In this document: positions 9,394 to 18,235 of the stretch, piece by piece
How the letters are laid out: every line of letters starts with the position of its first letter
How positions within the stretch are numbered: the stretch's first letter is position 1
The notes under the pieces: model-generated
Seen by the model: the letters and a program-made list of their open reading frames with translations, nothing else
Databases searched by the model: none
What the model was told of the DNA's origin: nothing
Made by a program: the position numbers and the translations under genes
Assembly (NCBI RefSeq): GCF_021513195.1
Contig: NZ_CP090974.1
Coordinates: forward strand, 2,182,001 to 2,246,000
Direction of reading: 5' to 3'
Source: Shewanella sp. OMA3-2
GTDB taxonomy: Bacteria; Pseudomonadota; Gammaproteobacteria; Enterobacterales; Shewanellaceae
Length of the DNA stretch: 64,000 bases

Positions 9394-10494
9394 TTGAGAA
9401 AGTTAAAAAATTTATTAATTGATGATTTAATATTACCTATTACTGAGGATGCGGTAACAGGCACAGATCCGCGTGAAGATATTAGCCCCACCTCTGCATA
9501 TTACTTGTTAAAAGATGTTCGAAATAACGCACGAGCAAAAGAGCGTAAAGCGCTGACTAACGATGAAGATGTACTTTCAGTTGCGATAGATTGGCGCCCC
9601 ATTTTTGAGCAAGTTCCCAGCAGGCTTAAAGCTCAAACTAAAGACATTGAATATGTCGCTTGGTTTATTGAGGCCGCATGTCGATTATATGGCTTTAAAG
9701 GACTCAGTTTTGGTTTTTCACTGGCGACAGAATTAATTGAAAATTACTGGGATGAACTGTATCCAACACCTGAGCCAGATGACCTATCAGAAAGACTTGC
9801 ACCACTAATCGGTCTTAATGGCATTGAAAGCGAAGGGTCGTTAATTCAACCGATCAAGACCATTCCAATCACAGAAGGCAGTTTTGTATTTTCTACTTGG
9901 CAGTATGAACAAGCATTAGATGTGGACCGTTTAGATAAAGATAAACAAGAAAAACGTTTTGAAGCCGGTGCAGTATCACTTGAGGAAGTACAGCTTAGTA
10001 TAAAAGAAACCACCGATGATTTTTATATCGAGCTCAGTCAAGATGTTGATGATGCGATTGAAGCATTTATGAAGCTATCAGATGTCATGGACGAGGTGAT
10101 GTCTGGCCAGCCGCAACCGACTAGCTATATTCGTAAAGCGCTTGAAGCATGTGCTTTACAAATCCGCTCCATATCTGCACCTATATTAGTTAAAAACAAT
10201 AAAAGTGTTGAGGTTCCATCGGAAAACGACGGCGATGAAACGACCACTGTACTGGGATCTGAGACCATAGGTGTCGAAAAACAACTTCATTCGCGAGCTC
10301 AAGCTATTCGCCATCTGGAGTCGATAGCGCAATTTTTTAAGCAAACAGAACCACACTCTCCAATGTCGTATGCCATAGAGCAAGTAATACGTTGGAGCGA
10401 TTTAAGTTTACCTGAGTTATTACAAGAATTAATCCAAGATGGTGAAGCGAGGAATGGCTTCTTCAAGTTATCTGGAATAAAAACTGAAGAATAA
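9394..10494 (+). CDS. tssA: T6SS baseplate and cap protein TssA (ImpA N-terminal domain)
   Basis: A 366-aa protein with an ImpA_N domain; PISPTSA-like, YVAWFIEAACRLYGFKGL and YWDELYPTPEPDD motifs are clear in residues about 15-130. TssA primes baseplate formation and coordinates tube and sheath polymerisation. The start is TTG 9394, with only a weak AGGG upstream, so the exact start is uncertain. This is the first gene of the second T6SS block, followed 41 bp later by tssB. Confidence 0.88.
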   Translation: MRKLKNLLIDDLILPITEDAVTGTDPREDISPTSAYYLLKDVRNNARAKERKALTNDEDVLSVAIDWRPIFEQVPSRLKAQTKDIEYVAWFIEAACRLYGFKGLSFGFSLATELIENYWDELYPTPEPDDLSERLAPLIGLNGIESEGSLIQPIKTIPITEGSFVFSTWQYEQALDVDRLDKDKQEKRFEAGAVSLEEVQLSIKETTDDFYIELSQDVDDAIEAFMKLSDVMDEVMSGQPQPTSYIRKALEACALQIRSISAPILVKNNKSVEVPSENDGDETTTVLGSETIGVEKQLHSRAQAIRHLESIAQFFKQTEPHSPMSYAIEQVIRWSDLSLPELLQELIQDGEARNGFFKLSGIKTEE

Positions 10495-10535
10495 TCCGTA
10501 GTTGATTACTCACATTATTATTGAAAGGAGTTCAA

Positions 10536-11036
10536 ATGAGTGTACATGATCGATTAAAGCGAGTACGAAAACCCCGCGTCCATATTACCTATGATATCGA
10601 AACTGAAGGTGCAGTCGTTAAAAAAGAACTGCCTTTTGTTATTGGTATTACTGGCGATTTTACTGGTCACAATACCGAAAGCATTAAACCGTTGAAAGAC
10701 CGTCGTTTTGTGCAAATTGACCGTGATAACTTTAACGATGTACTTAAGCGTATGAGTCCTCAACTCAATATATCAGTGCCTAATACGTTGGCTGATGATG
10801 ATTCAGAAATGAATGTCTCTTTACAGTTTAATAGCTTAGAGGACTTTGAACCTGCTGCGATAGTTAACCAGGTTGAACCATTAAAGAAATTGATGGAAAC
10901 ACGCAATAAACTACGAGATTTAATGACTAAGGTCGACCGTTCAGAGAATCTAGAGAATATTTTAGAAGAAGTGCTAAATAACACCACGAGTTTAGATAAG
11001 CTAGCAGGTGAACTGAATCTTAAAGGAGCTGAATAA
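10536..11036 (+). CDS. tssB: T6SS contractile sheath small subunit TssB (VipA)
   Basis: A 166-aa protein with the TssB pattern near the N-terminus ([13 protein letters not shown]) and the core stretch [11 protein letters not shown]. TssB pairs with TssC to build the contractile sheath around the Hcp tube. ATG 10536 is chosen because AAAGGAG lies at 10524-10530, 5 bases upstream. Its stop overlaps the tssC start (TAATG), implying coupled production of the two sheath subunits. Confidence 0.96.
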   Translation: MSVHDRLKRVRKPRVHITYDIETEGAVVKKELPFVIGITGDFTGHNTESIKPLKDRRFVQIDRDNFNDVLKRMSPQLNISVPNTLADDDSEMNVSLQFNSLEDFEPAAIVNQVEPLKKLMETRNKLRDLMTKVDRSENLENILEEVLNNTTSLDKLAGELNLKGAE

Positions 11037-12529
11037 TGAGCATGGAAGCCGCTACATTAGATGCTGTATCTGAAGAACAAACATTAAGTGTCTCAATTCT
11101 AGAGCAAGCAATTGGTGCGACAAAGCAAACCGATTCATCACGAGCTGAAGAATTAATTCGTTCTTTAACAGAAGAAGCATTAAAAGGTACCGTTCAATGG
11201 GATAAAAACCTTACGGTCACATTTAATAAAGCCATTAGCCGCTTGGATGATGTTATTTCTAAGCAGTTATCAGCCATTATGCATAATAGCGAATTACAAA
11301 AACTCGAAGGTAGCTGGCGTGGTCTGCACCACACAGTGAAAAACTCTGAAACGAATGCCACACTTAAAATTCGTATCATGAGTTTATCAAAGAAAGAGCT
11401 CCATAAAGATTTAAGTAAAGCTGTTGAGTTTGACCAAAGCCAGATGTTTAAAAAAATCTATGAAGCTGAATTTGGTACTCCTGGTGGCGAACCATATGGC
11501 TGCTTAGTCGGTGATTACGAGTTCAGTAATCATCCTGAAGATGTGGAATCATTATCATTAATGTCCAATGTTGCAGCGGCAGGTTTCTGTCCGTTTATTT
11601 CTGCCGCGGGATCGTCTTTATTCGGCTTTGATGACTGGACTGAACTCAGTAAACCGCGTGATTTAGAGAAAGTATTTGAATCATTAGAATATACCCAGTG
11701 GCGCTCATTTCGTGAAAGCGATGACTCACGCTTTGTAACATTAACTATGCCACGAGTACTGGCCCGTCTACCTTATGGTTCAGCGACTAAACCTGTTGAA
11801 GAGTTTTGCTATGAAGAGTTTGAGTTAGACGACGAAGGTGGTCGTTCTAAAATTGCTGGTCACGATGATTATTGCTGGATGAATGCCTCTTATGTCATGG
11901 CGACGAATATGGGCCAAGCATTTAGTAAGTATGGTTTCTGTACCGCTATTCGAGGCGCGGAAGGTGGCGGCAAAGTTGAAGGCTTACCTGCGCACATATT
12001 TACCAGTGATGATGGCGACCTGGATCTTAAATGCCCGACAGAAATTGGTATTACAGACCGTCGTGAAGCTGAGCTGAGTAAGTTAGGTTTCTTGCCTTTA
12101 TGTCACTATAAGCATACAGACTATGCTGTGTTTTTTGGCTCTCAGTCGTGTCAAAAGCCGAAGATTTTTTCAAACCATGATGCGACAGCGAATGCAGCTA
12201 TTTCTGCCCGTTTGCCATATTTAATGGCCACATCTCGCTTTGCTCATTACTTAAAGGTAATGGCGCGAGATAAGATTGGTAGCTTTATGGAGGCTGATGA
12301 TGTTGAGGCATGGCTTAACCGTTGGATCTTATCTTTTGTGAACGCTTCTGAAGGTGGTGGCCAAGATATTCGAGCTAAATATCCACTGGCTGACGCTAAG
12401 GTTGAAGTTAAAGAGATCCCTGGTCAACCGGGATCTTATAATGCAGTAGCCTGGCTTCGCCCTTGGTTACAAATGGAAGAGTTAACCGCTTCCTTACGCT
12501 TAGTCGCGAAAATTCCTAAAGTAGGCTAG
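11036..12529 (+). CDS. tssC: T6SS contractile sheath large subunit TssC (VipB)
   Basis: A 497-aa TssC protein with typical segments: [45 protein letters not shown] and the C-terminal [20 protein letters not shown]. It forms the sheath with TssB and is disassembled by TssH. Its start overlaps the tssB stop. A second, diverged tssC-like gene follows, so this one, adjacent to tssB, is probably the main sheath subunit. Confidence 0.96.
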   Translation: MSMEAATLDAVSEEQTLSVSILEQAIGATKQTDSSRAEELIRSLTEEALKGTVQWDKNLTVTFNKAISRLDDVISKQLSAIMHNSELQKLEGSWRGLHHTVKNSETNATLKIRIMSLSKKELHKDLSKAVEFDQSQMFKKIYEAEFGTPGGEPYGCLVGDYEFSNHPEDVESLSLMSNVAAAGFCPFISAAGSSLFGFDDWTELSKPRDLEKVFESLEYTQWRSFRESDDSRFVTLTMPRVLARLPYGSATKPVEEFCYEEFELDDEGGRSKIAGHDDYCWMNASYVMATNMGQAFSKYGFCTAIRGAEGGGKVEGLPAHIFTSDDGDLDLKCPTEIGITDRREAELSKLGFLPLCHYKHTDYAVFFGSQSCQKPKIFSNHDATANAAISARLPYLMATSRFAHYLKVMARDKIGSFMEADDVEAWLNRWILSFVNASEGGGQDIRAKYPLADAKVEVKEIPGQPGSYNAVAWLRPWLQMEELTASLRLVAKIPKVG

Positions 12530-12549
12530 TCACCCTCAGGTGAGCCTCA

Positions 12550-12573
12550 TTTGTTTTCAAGGATAGAAACAAA
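12550..12573 (+). promoter_or_regulatory. Hairpin presenting the ribosome site of the second tssC-like gene
   Basis: TTTGTTT at 12550-12556 and AAACAAA at 12567-12573 form a 7-bp inverted repeat. The 10-base loop holds the AAGGA ribosome site of the gene starting at 12576. A small TCACC/GGTGA hairpin lies just upstream at 12530-12543. The stem is AT-only and weak, so a regulatory effect is possible but unproven. Confidence 0.3.
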
Positions 12574-12575
12574 CG

Positions 12576-14111
12576 ATGACGCAAGAAGCTATTTCATTTG
12601 TTACAAGTGAAATCTTTAACGAAGGCACGGGTGTGAATACACCTGTGTCTTCGACGCCACAAAAGCTTAAAAACAAGCATTTGGTTGAACGCTTCCTTCG
12701 GGAGTCTGACTCAACCCGTTCCTTGTTGCTTTGGCTAGAGAATTCGCGTCATTCGTTGACTCAATTTGATAAAACCTCCGTTTTACCATTTTTGCTCAAA
12801 GCTATCGATCAAATCGACAGGCAAATAGAGCAACAACTCAACATCATTATTCATCATGTCTCTTTTCAAGCCTTAGAAGCTAGCTGGCGCGGGGTACTTT
12901 ATCTTGTTGAACAGCAACACATGCATGATAAAGATCAAAAAGTAAAAGTAAAAATGTTGGACTGCTGTTGGCAAACGTTATCAAAAGATATCAATAAAGC
13001 GATTGAATTTGACCAAAGTGAGTTTTTCAAACTTATTTATAATAATGAATATGATATGTCTGGTGGTGAACCTTTTGGTGCGCTGATTGGCGATTATCAG
13101 ATCAGTCATAAAAGTCGTCCTGGTGTATCGATGAGTGACATTGATGTACTAAAAGATATATCCCGAACTGCAGCAGCCGCTTTTGCTCCTTTTATAGCTT
13201 CAGCAAGCCCATCTTTATTTGGTGCCGATGATTTCTCCGATCTTTCAGCCCACATGAATATAGGTAAAATTTTTGAACAACAAGAATATATAAAGTGGAA
13301 CTCATTACGCAAAATGGATGATGCAAGATTTATTGGTCTTACATTACCCAATATTTTGATGCGCTCACCTTATTTAATTGATGGCACCCGCAGCGAAGGC
13401 TTTAAATTTAAAGAGTCGATTAAAAACCCCAAAAAAGATCATTTGTGGGGTAATGCGGCTTATGCTTTTGGTGGCGTCATTATTCGCGCCTTTAGCGAAT
13501 CAGGTTGGTTTGGCCAGATAAGAGGCCTTGAGCCTGGGGCGCGTAAGAAGGGCTTAGTGTGTGATTTGGCTGTGTGCCAATACGAGACGGATTTATACCG
13601 TAAACGCAATAAACCATCCATTGATCTATTAGTCAGTGACAAGGCAGAAAAAGCCTTGTCTGACCTTGGTTTTATTCCTTTATCGCCCGTATCTGGCTGT
13701 GAGCATTTAGTTTTTTACAGTAATGCTTCAGTTCAGCAACCGCCTAAATACGAGTTACTAGAGGACAGCATAAATGCAAAGTTGTCATCAATGTTGCAAT
13801 ACATCTTATGTGTATCTCGTTTTGCGCATTACATCAAAGTTATTGGGCGCGAAAAAATAGGCTCGTTGCAGTCAGCAGAAGCTTGTCAGCGAGATCTACA
13901 ATTATGGTTACATAAATACACAACGGCATCAGAAGTGTCGTCTGAGGATGTGAGAAGCCAATACCCATTACGTAATGCACAAGTTCAAGTTAAAGAAATG
14001 CGTGGTAAACCTGGGCATTATTACTCAATTATCCAACTTCAACCTCACTTTCAATTGGACCAGATGGTATCGAGCATCAAGCTGGTTACTGAATTGACGT
14101 CAAGAAACTAA
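12576..14111 (+). CDS. Second TssC-like sheath protein (paralog)
   Basis: A 511-aa protein clearly paralogous to TssC. It shares FQALEASWRGVLYLV, KAIEFDQSEFFKLIY, SGGEPFGALIGDYQ, SRFAHYIKVIGREKIGS and the C-terminal YPLRNAQVQVKEM with its neighbour. The N-terminal 60 residues differ and sequence is diverged throughout. Some T6SS clusters carry two tssC genes. The second copy may be an alternative sheath subunit or a specialised end or baseplate component; the sequence does not decide this. It lies 46 bp after tssC, in the same operon. Confidence 0.88.
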   Translation: MTQEAISFVTSEIFNEGTGVNTPVSSTPQKLKNKHLVERFLRESDSTRSLLLWLENSRHSLTQFDKTSVLPFLLKAIDQIDRQIEQQLNIIIHHVSFQALEASWRGVLYLVEQQHMHDKDQKVKVKMLDCCWQTLSKDINKAIEFDQSEFFKLIYNNEYDMSGGEPFGALIGDYQISHKSRPGVSMSDIDVLKDISRTAAAAFAPFIASASPSLFGADDFSDLSAHMNIGKIFEQQEYIKWNSLRKMDDARFIGLTLPNILMRSPYLIDGTRSEGFKFKESIKNPKKDHLWGNAAYAFGGVIIRAFSESGWFGQIRGLEPGARKKGLVCDLAVCQYETDLYRKRNKPSIDLLVSDKAEKALSDLGFIPLSPVSGCEHLVFYSNASVQQPPKYELLEDSINAKLSSMLQYILCVSRFAHYIKVIGREKIGSLQSAEACQRDLQLWLHKYTTASEVSSEDVRSQYPLRNAQVQVKEMRGKPGHYYSIIQLQPHFQLDQMVSSIKLVTELTSRN

Positions 14112-14129
14112 CTTTAAAAAAGGTGTGCA

Positions 14130-14918
14130 ATGAATACGATCCAACAAATGCTTGGCAATGGTCAGCTACAAGAAGCAATTTTATATGTTGAAGGCAAGTT
14201 AAGAGATGATCCAATGAATGTAGATTTTAAGAGTGCTCATATTGAGCTCTTATGCATCAATGGGTCACTTGAACGGGCTGATAAGCAGTTAAACTTTTTG
14301 GTGCAAAAACATCCTGACTTTTTAATTGGAGCGGCCAACTTACGCCAATTAATTCGTGCAGAACAGGCTCGTCAAGATTTTATGAAAGGGCAAGCTGTAC
14401 CTAAATTATTTGCTGATGCCGATCCACATAGCGAGGCGTTAATGAAGCTAAGGCTTGCATTGACAGATGGGCAAGATGATATGGCTCAATGTTCATTAAA
14501 TTTAGAACAGCAGCGCCCTCAGGTAAATCTTGAGCTAGATGGAAAACTCAGTGAGGAAATACGAGATCTTGATGACACTCTTGGTGGATTCATTGAGGTT
14601 TTCGGCACCGACGGACATTATTATTTAGCACAATTATCAGAAATCGATTACATCAATTTCAAGCCAGTTTCTTCATTGATTGAAAACGTTTGGCGTCGTG
14701 TTGAACTGGCAATTAAAAATGGCCCAAGTGGTGAGGCGCACATACCTATGGTGTATGGCGGTAGTGAATCGGATGCTCAAAAATTGGGGCGTGAAACCGA
14801 TTGGCAAGAAATTGCCACGGATGTCATGGTTGGTAAAGGATTAAAAATGTGGTTTGTTGATGATAATGCCACTCCATTAAACCAGTTCAAAAAGATAAAT
14901 GCACCCGTGTTGCAATAG
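14130..14918 (+). CDS. tagJ: T6SS accessory protein TagJ (ImpE/SciE)
   Basis: A 262-aa TagJ/ImpE-family protein. The helical N-terminus resembles TPR repeats (QEAILYVEGKLRDDPMNVDFK). The C-terminus has the family segments DLDDTLGGFIEVFGTDGHYY and a later GRETDWQE. In Pseudomonas HSI-1, TagJ interacts with TssB and may affect sheath recycling by TssH. It lies between the second tssC and tssE with short gaps, inside the operon. Confidence 0.87.
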   Translation: MNTIQQMLGNGQLQEAILYVEGKLRDDPMNVDFKSAHIELLCINGSLERADKQLNFLVQKHPDFLIGAANLRQLIRAEQARQDFMKGQAVPKLFADADPHSEALMKLRLALTDGQDDMAQCSLNLEQQRPQVNLELDGKLSEEIRDLDDTLGGFIEVFGTDGHYYLAQLSEIDYINFKPVSSLIENVWRRVELAIKNGPSGEAHIPMVYGGSESDAQKLGRETDWQEIATDVMVGKGLKMWFVDDNATPLNQFKKINAPVLQ

Positions 14919-14927
14919 GCTAAATAA

Positions 14928-15413
14928 GTGAAGAAAGCTCAGCCCATTATGGCATCCGTGTTAGATCGTCTTATTGACGATGCACCTGATGAACAAGATA
15001 TCAAAGACAGTCATCGCGGTCTTAATTTACGTCAATTAAGGGCCAATGTACGCCGAGATCTTGAAAACTTGTTGAATGCAAAATTGCAATGGCAGACTTG
15101 GCCCGAACATTTAGTTGAGTTAGATAAATCACTGATGAATTATGGATTACGTGACTTTTCATCTATGCCTGTAGCAAGTCTAGATGGTCGTCAGCTGTTA
15201 TGTCAGCAAGTCGCAGATACTATAAAACGTTTTGAGCCAAGATTTGTAGAAGTCATGGTTGAAACTGTTGATAACGAGCAGCCATTAGACAGAGTACTTA
15301 GATTAAAAATTAATGCGCTGTTATATGCCGATCCTGAACCAGAATTTATAACTTTTGACTCAGAAGTAGAACCAGTGCATTTAGCCATGATAGTGAATGA
15401 GGCGTCATTGTGA
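14928..15413 (+). CDS. tssE: T6SS baseplate protein TssE (gp25-like)
   Basis: A 161-aa gp25-like baseplate subunit: VLDRLIDDAP at the N-terminus, then LRANVRRDLENLLNAK and a C-terminal beta region. TssE with TssF and TssG forms the baseplate wedge. The start is either GTG 14928 or ATG 14949 (giving MASVLDRL); ribosome sites are weak for both. The stop overlaps the tssF start (GTGA), so expression is coupled. Confidence 0.92.
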   Translation: MKKAQPIMASVLDRLIDDAPDEQDIKDSHRGLNLRQLRANVRRDLENLLNAKLQWQTWPEHLVELDKSLMNYGLRDFSSMPVASLDGRQLLCQQVADTIKRFEPRFVEVMVETVDNEQPLDRVLRLKINALLYADPEPEFITFDSEVEPVHLAMIVNEASL

Positions 15414-17238
15414 ACCAAGAATTACTAGAATATTACAATCGTGAGCTGGCATTTATTCGTCATATGGGTTCAGAGTTTGCCGATCAATATCCCAAGGTTG
15501 CAGGACGGCTTAGATTAAGTGATGAGCATGTGGAAGATCCGCATGTATCAAGGTTAATTGAGGCATTTTCATTACTCACGGCACAAATAAGACAAAAGTT
15601 GGATGATAGTTTTCCTGAGCTCACCGAAGCATTATTAGGTCAACTATACCCTGATTATCAAGCGCCTATTCCTTCTATGTCGGTTATTCAGGTTACAACT
15701 GAGAATTTATCAACAACCAGGGTACTACTGCCAAAAGATACCCAGGTAGAAACACAAGTTGAAGGGATGAAATCTTGTCAATTTAAGACATGTTATGACA
15801 TGAAACTGTGGCCAATTGAAGTACAAAAAGCGCAATTTCAAAATGCCCCTTTCAGTGCGCCTGAGCCAAACTGGCCTGAACGCGCAAAGGCGATAATAAA
15901 GCTTGATATAGCCTGTGAATTTGATGAAATCAGTATGCCTAGTTTAGGCGTTAATAAACTGCGCTTCTTCCTTAATGGGCAAGATCACCAAACTTTTCAG
16001 TTATACCAATTATTATTCGAGCATAGTTTAGGTTTTGCCCTGGTAAATGAAAACCAATCAGAGTGTAAGTTTTTAACAAAACGTCATTTAAAATCTGTTG
16101 GGTTTGATGATGAAGAGCAAGTTATTCCTTACAGCCAACGTAGTAGCGCGGGTTACCGATTATTACTTGAGAACTTCATTTTTCCTGAGAAGTTTCTTTT
16201 TTTGATATCGATGATTTATCAAACAGTTGGCAAGGTATTGATAGCAAGTTTTCATTATATATTTATCTCAAGGAAGGCTCATCCGATCTTGAGAAACAAG
16301 TATCTGCAAACCATTTCTTATTGGGCTGTACTCCTGTGATTAACTTATTTGAGCAGAAGTTAGAGTCGGTGAGTATCGATGGCGCACAATATGAGTATAA
16401 ATTAGCCGCACGTTATGCTGATGCCGAAGTAACAGAAATCATTAATGTGCAAGAAGTGATTGCATTTGATCCCAAAGATAACAAAGTCGTTGTTACGCCA
16501 TTTTATGGTGAGTCTCATCCACAGTATCTTGGTCATAATAACTTGTTTTGGCATGTTAGGCGGGAGTCTGCTAGTTGGGCAGGTGGCTATAGTGAGCAAG
16601 GAACTGAATCCTATTTATCACTTGTTGATCATCACTTTAAAGGTTTTACCGCAGAAGAAGATTATGGGTCATGGGTGCTCAGTATTAAAGCACTTTGCAG
16701 TAACCGAAATCTACCAGCACATTTACCTTTTGGTACAGATGAACCTAAAATGTTTGTTCCTGAACGTGCTGATATTATTAAACAAGTTAAATGCTTATTA
16801 GCACCAACATTGCCTGTAAGAGCTGCCTTAAGTGATGCGTCCCGCTGGCAACTGGTCAGACACCTCTCAATTGATAGCTTTAGTGGCCCTAATGCCCTTA
16901 ACAACTTAAAAGAAACACTTAAGTTGTATGACTTTAAATGCTCGCCTGAAAACAAGAAATTGATTGAGAATATTCATCAAGTGAATGTAGCGGCTGACAC
17001 AGCAAGAGTTAATCAAGCTGGCAGAATCAGTTTTTGCAGTGGCAGCCATATAGAAATCACTTTTATTAATGATCATTACTCTGGTAGTGGAGTGTTTTTC
17101 TTTTGCTGTATTTTAGACCACTTTTTTGCGCAGTTTTCTGTTGTTAATAGCTTCACTCGGTTAAGTATGCGATTTAAAGATCAAGATGCTATTTATCATA
17201 CTTGGCCAGCTCGAGCAGGGAAGATACCGCTGCTATGA
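15410..17238 (+). pseudogene. tssF: T6SS baseplate protein TssF, split by an apparent -1 frameshift
   Basis: TssF (VasA/ImpG) spans two frames. The first runs from GTG 15410 and would end at 16339; the second continues from 16204 to TGA 17238. The first frame has the TssF start NQELLEYYNRELAFIR and reaches FIFPEKFLF. It then drifts into unrelated residues at a T7 run (16197-16203). Reading on in the second frame gives DIDDLSNSWQGID and then LLGCTPVINLFEQK, the expected continuation. One added T, or a -1 shift on T TTT TTG (16198-16204), gives a full product of about 609 aa, normal for TssF. It may be a broken gene, a recoding or slippage site, or a homopolymer sequencing error. The stop overlaps the tssG start. 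Confidence 0.88.
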
Positions 17239-18218
17239 ATTTACAAGCCATATTTGATGCACCAACAGAATATGATTTTTACCAAGCGGTATATCAATTT
17301 CAACAGCAGCTTTCAAAGCATCAACAAGGTTTTAAGGTGGGGTATGACTCTATTCCGTCTTCCGAACTATTGCGGTTTAAGTCTGATCAGCACCTAGGTT
17401 TTCCAGGTCAAGCTATTAGTCGTATTAAGCCTAAAGACAGTGAACAAACAACAAAAAAAACGGCTGAAATACATGTGTCATTTATGGGGTTAACAGGCCC
17501 TAGCGGAGTATTGCCGCAGCATTATACCGAGTTAGTATTAGAACGTTTACGCTTGAAAGACAGTGGGATGCGTGATTTTTATGATCTTTTTAATCATCGG
17601 CTAATTTCGCTTTTTTACCGTGCTTGGGAGAAGTATCGGTTTGCCGTAAATTATGAGACAGCAGATAAAGGCCCAAAAGATGCTTTTACTCATGTCTTAA
17701 GCCAATTAAGCGGTGAGCACTCTTATAACCGATATTACAGTGGTTTTTATCAGCGAAAATCGCCTAGTGCAGAGTCGTTAAGAATGATGCTAGAAGACTT
17801 TACTGGTTGTGATGTTGAAATATTATCTTTCCAGGGGCGTTGGCAAACTTTAGCGACAACAGAGCAAACTAGAATGGCGAGTCGAATGTTACCTGAAGGT
17901 CAGTACGCTCGTCTTGGCGTTGATGCCAGCATAGGTGGCAGAGTATGGGATATCAACTCAAGTATTACTATCAATATTAAACCAAATAAACAGTCGACCG
18001 TAGGTGCATTTATGCCGGGTGAACCAGGCTATGTCCCTTTGAAGGAGTTAGTCACTAGCTATTTAGGTCAGTCTGTTAAACATAAGATTTATTTAGAAAT
18101 AAAACAACAAGATGCCCCTAAAGCACAGATGTCAAAGTCTGCTGTTCCCTTAGGGTTAGGGTGTGGATTATTAAACCGTGCAGAGCATGGTCAACATTTA
18201 AAACGATTAATGATATAA
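17235..18218 (+). CDS. tssG: T6SS baseplate protein TssG
   Basis: A 327-aa TssG (VasB/ImpH) protein with the family run VSFMGLTGPSGVLPQHYTE and then RDFYDLFNHRLISLFYRAW. It completes the TssEFG baseplate wedge. The start is ATG 17235, overlapping the tssF TGA (ATGA). Upstream in-frame starts would lie within tssF. Being intact right after the interrupted tssF, it shows no general decay of the operon. Confidence 0.93.
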   Translation: MNLQAIFDAPTEYDFYQAVYQFQQQLSKHQQGFKVGYDSIPSSELLRFKSDQHLGFPGQAISRIKPKDSEQTTKKTAEIHVSFMGLTGPSGVLPQHYTELVLERLRLKDSGMRDFYDLFNHRLISLFYRAWEKYRFAVNYETADKGPKDAFTHVLSQLSGEHSYNRYYSGFYQRKSPSAESLRMMLEDFTGCDVEILSFQGRWQTLATTEQTRMASRMLPEGQYARLGVDASIGGRVWDINSSITINIKPNKQSTVGAFMPGEPGYVPLKELVTSYLGQSVKHKIYLEIKQQDAPKAQMSKSAVPLGLGCGLLNRAEHGQHLKRLMI

Positions 18219-18235
18219 CAAATAAGGGACTATAT

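Noticed and set aside
13106..13351. Antisense frame inside the second tssC-like gene
   Set aside because: The sense frame is a clear TssC-type protein. The antisense translation has no family features or ribosome site.
16321..17238. Second half of tssF as an independent gene starting at an internal codon
   Set aside because: Its reading frame is open back to the T7 run, and its sequence continues TssF exactly. It is part of the split tssF.
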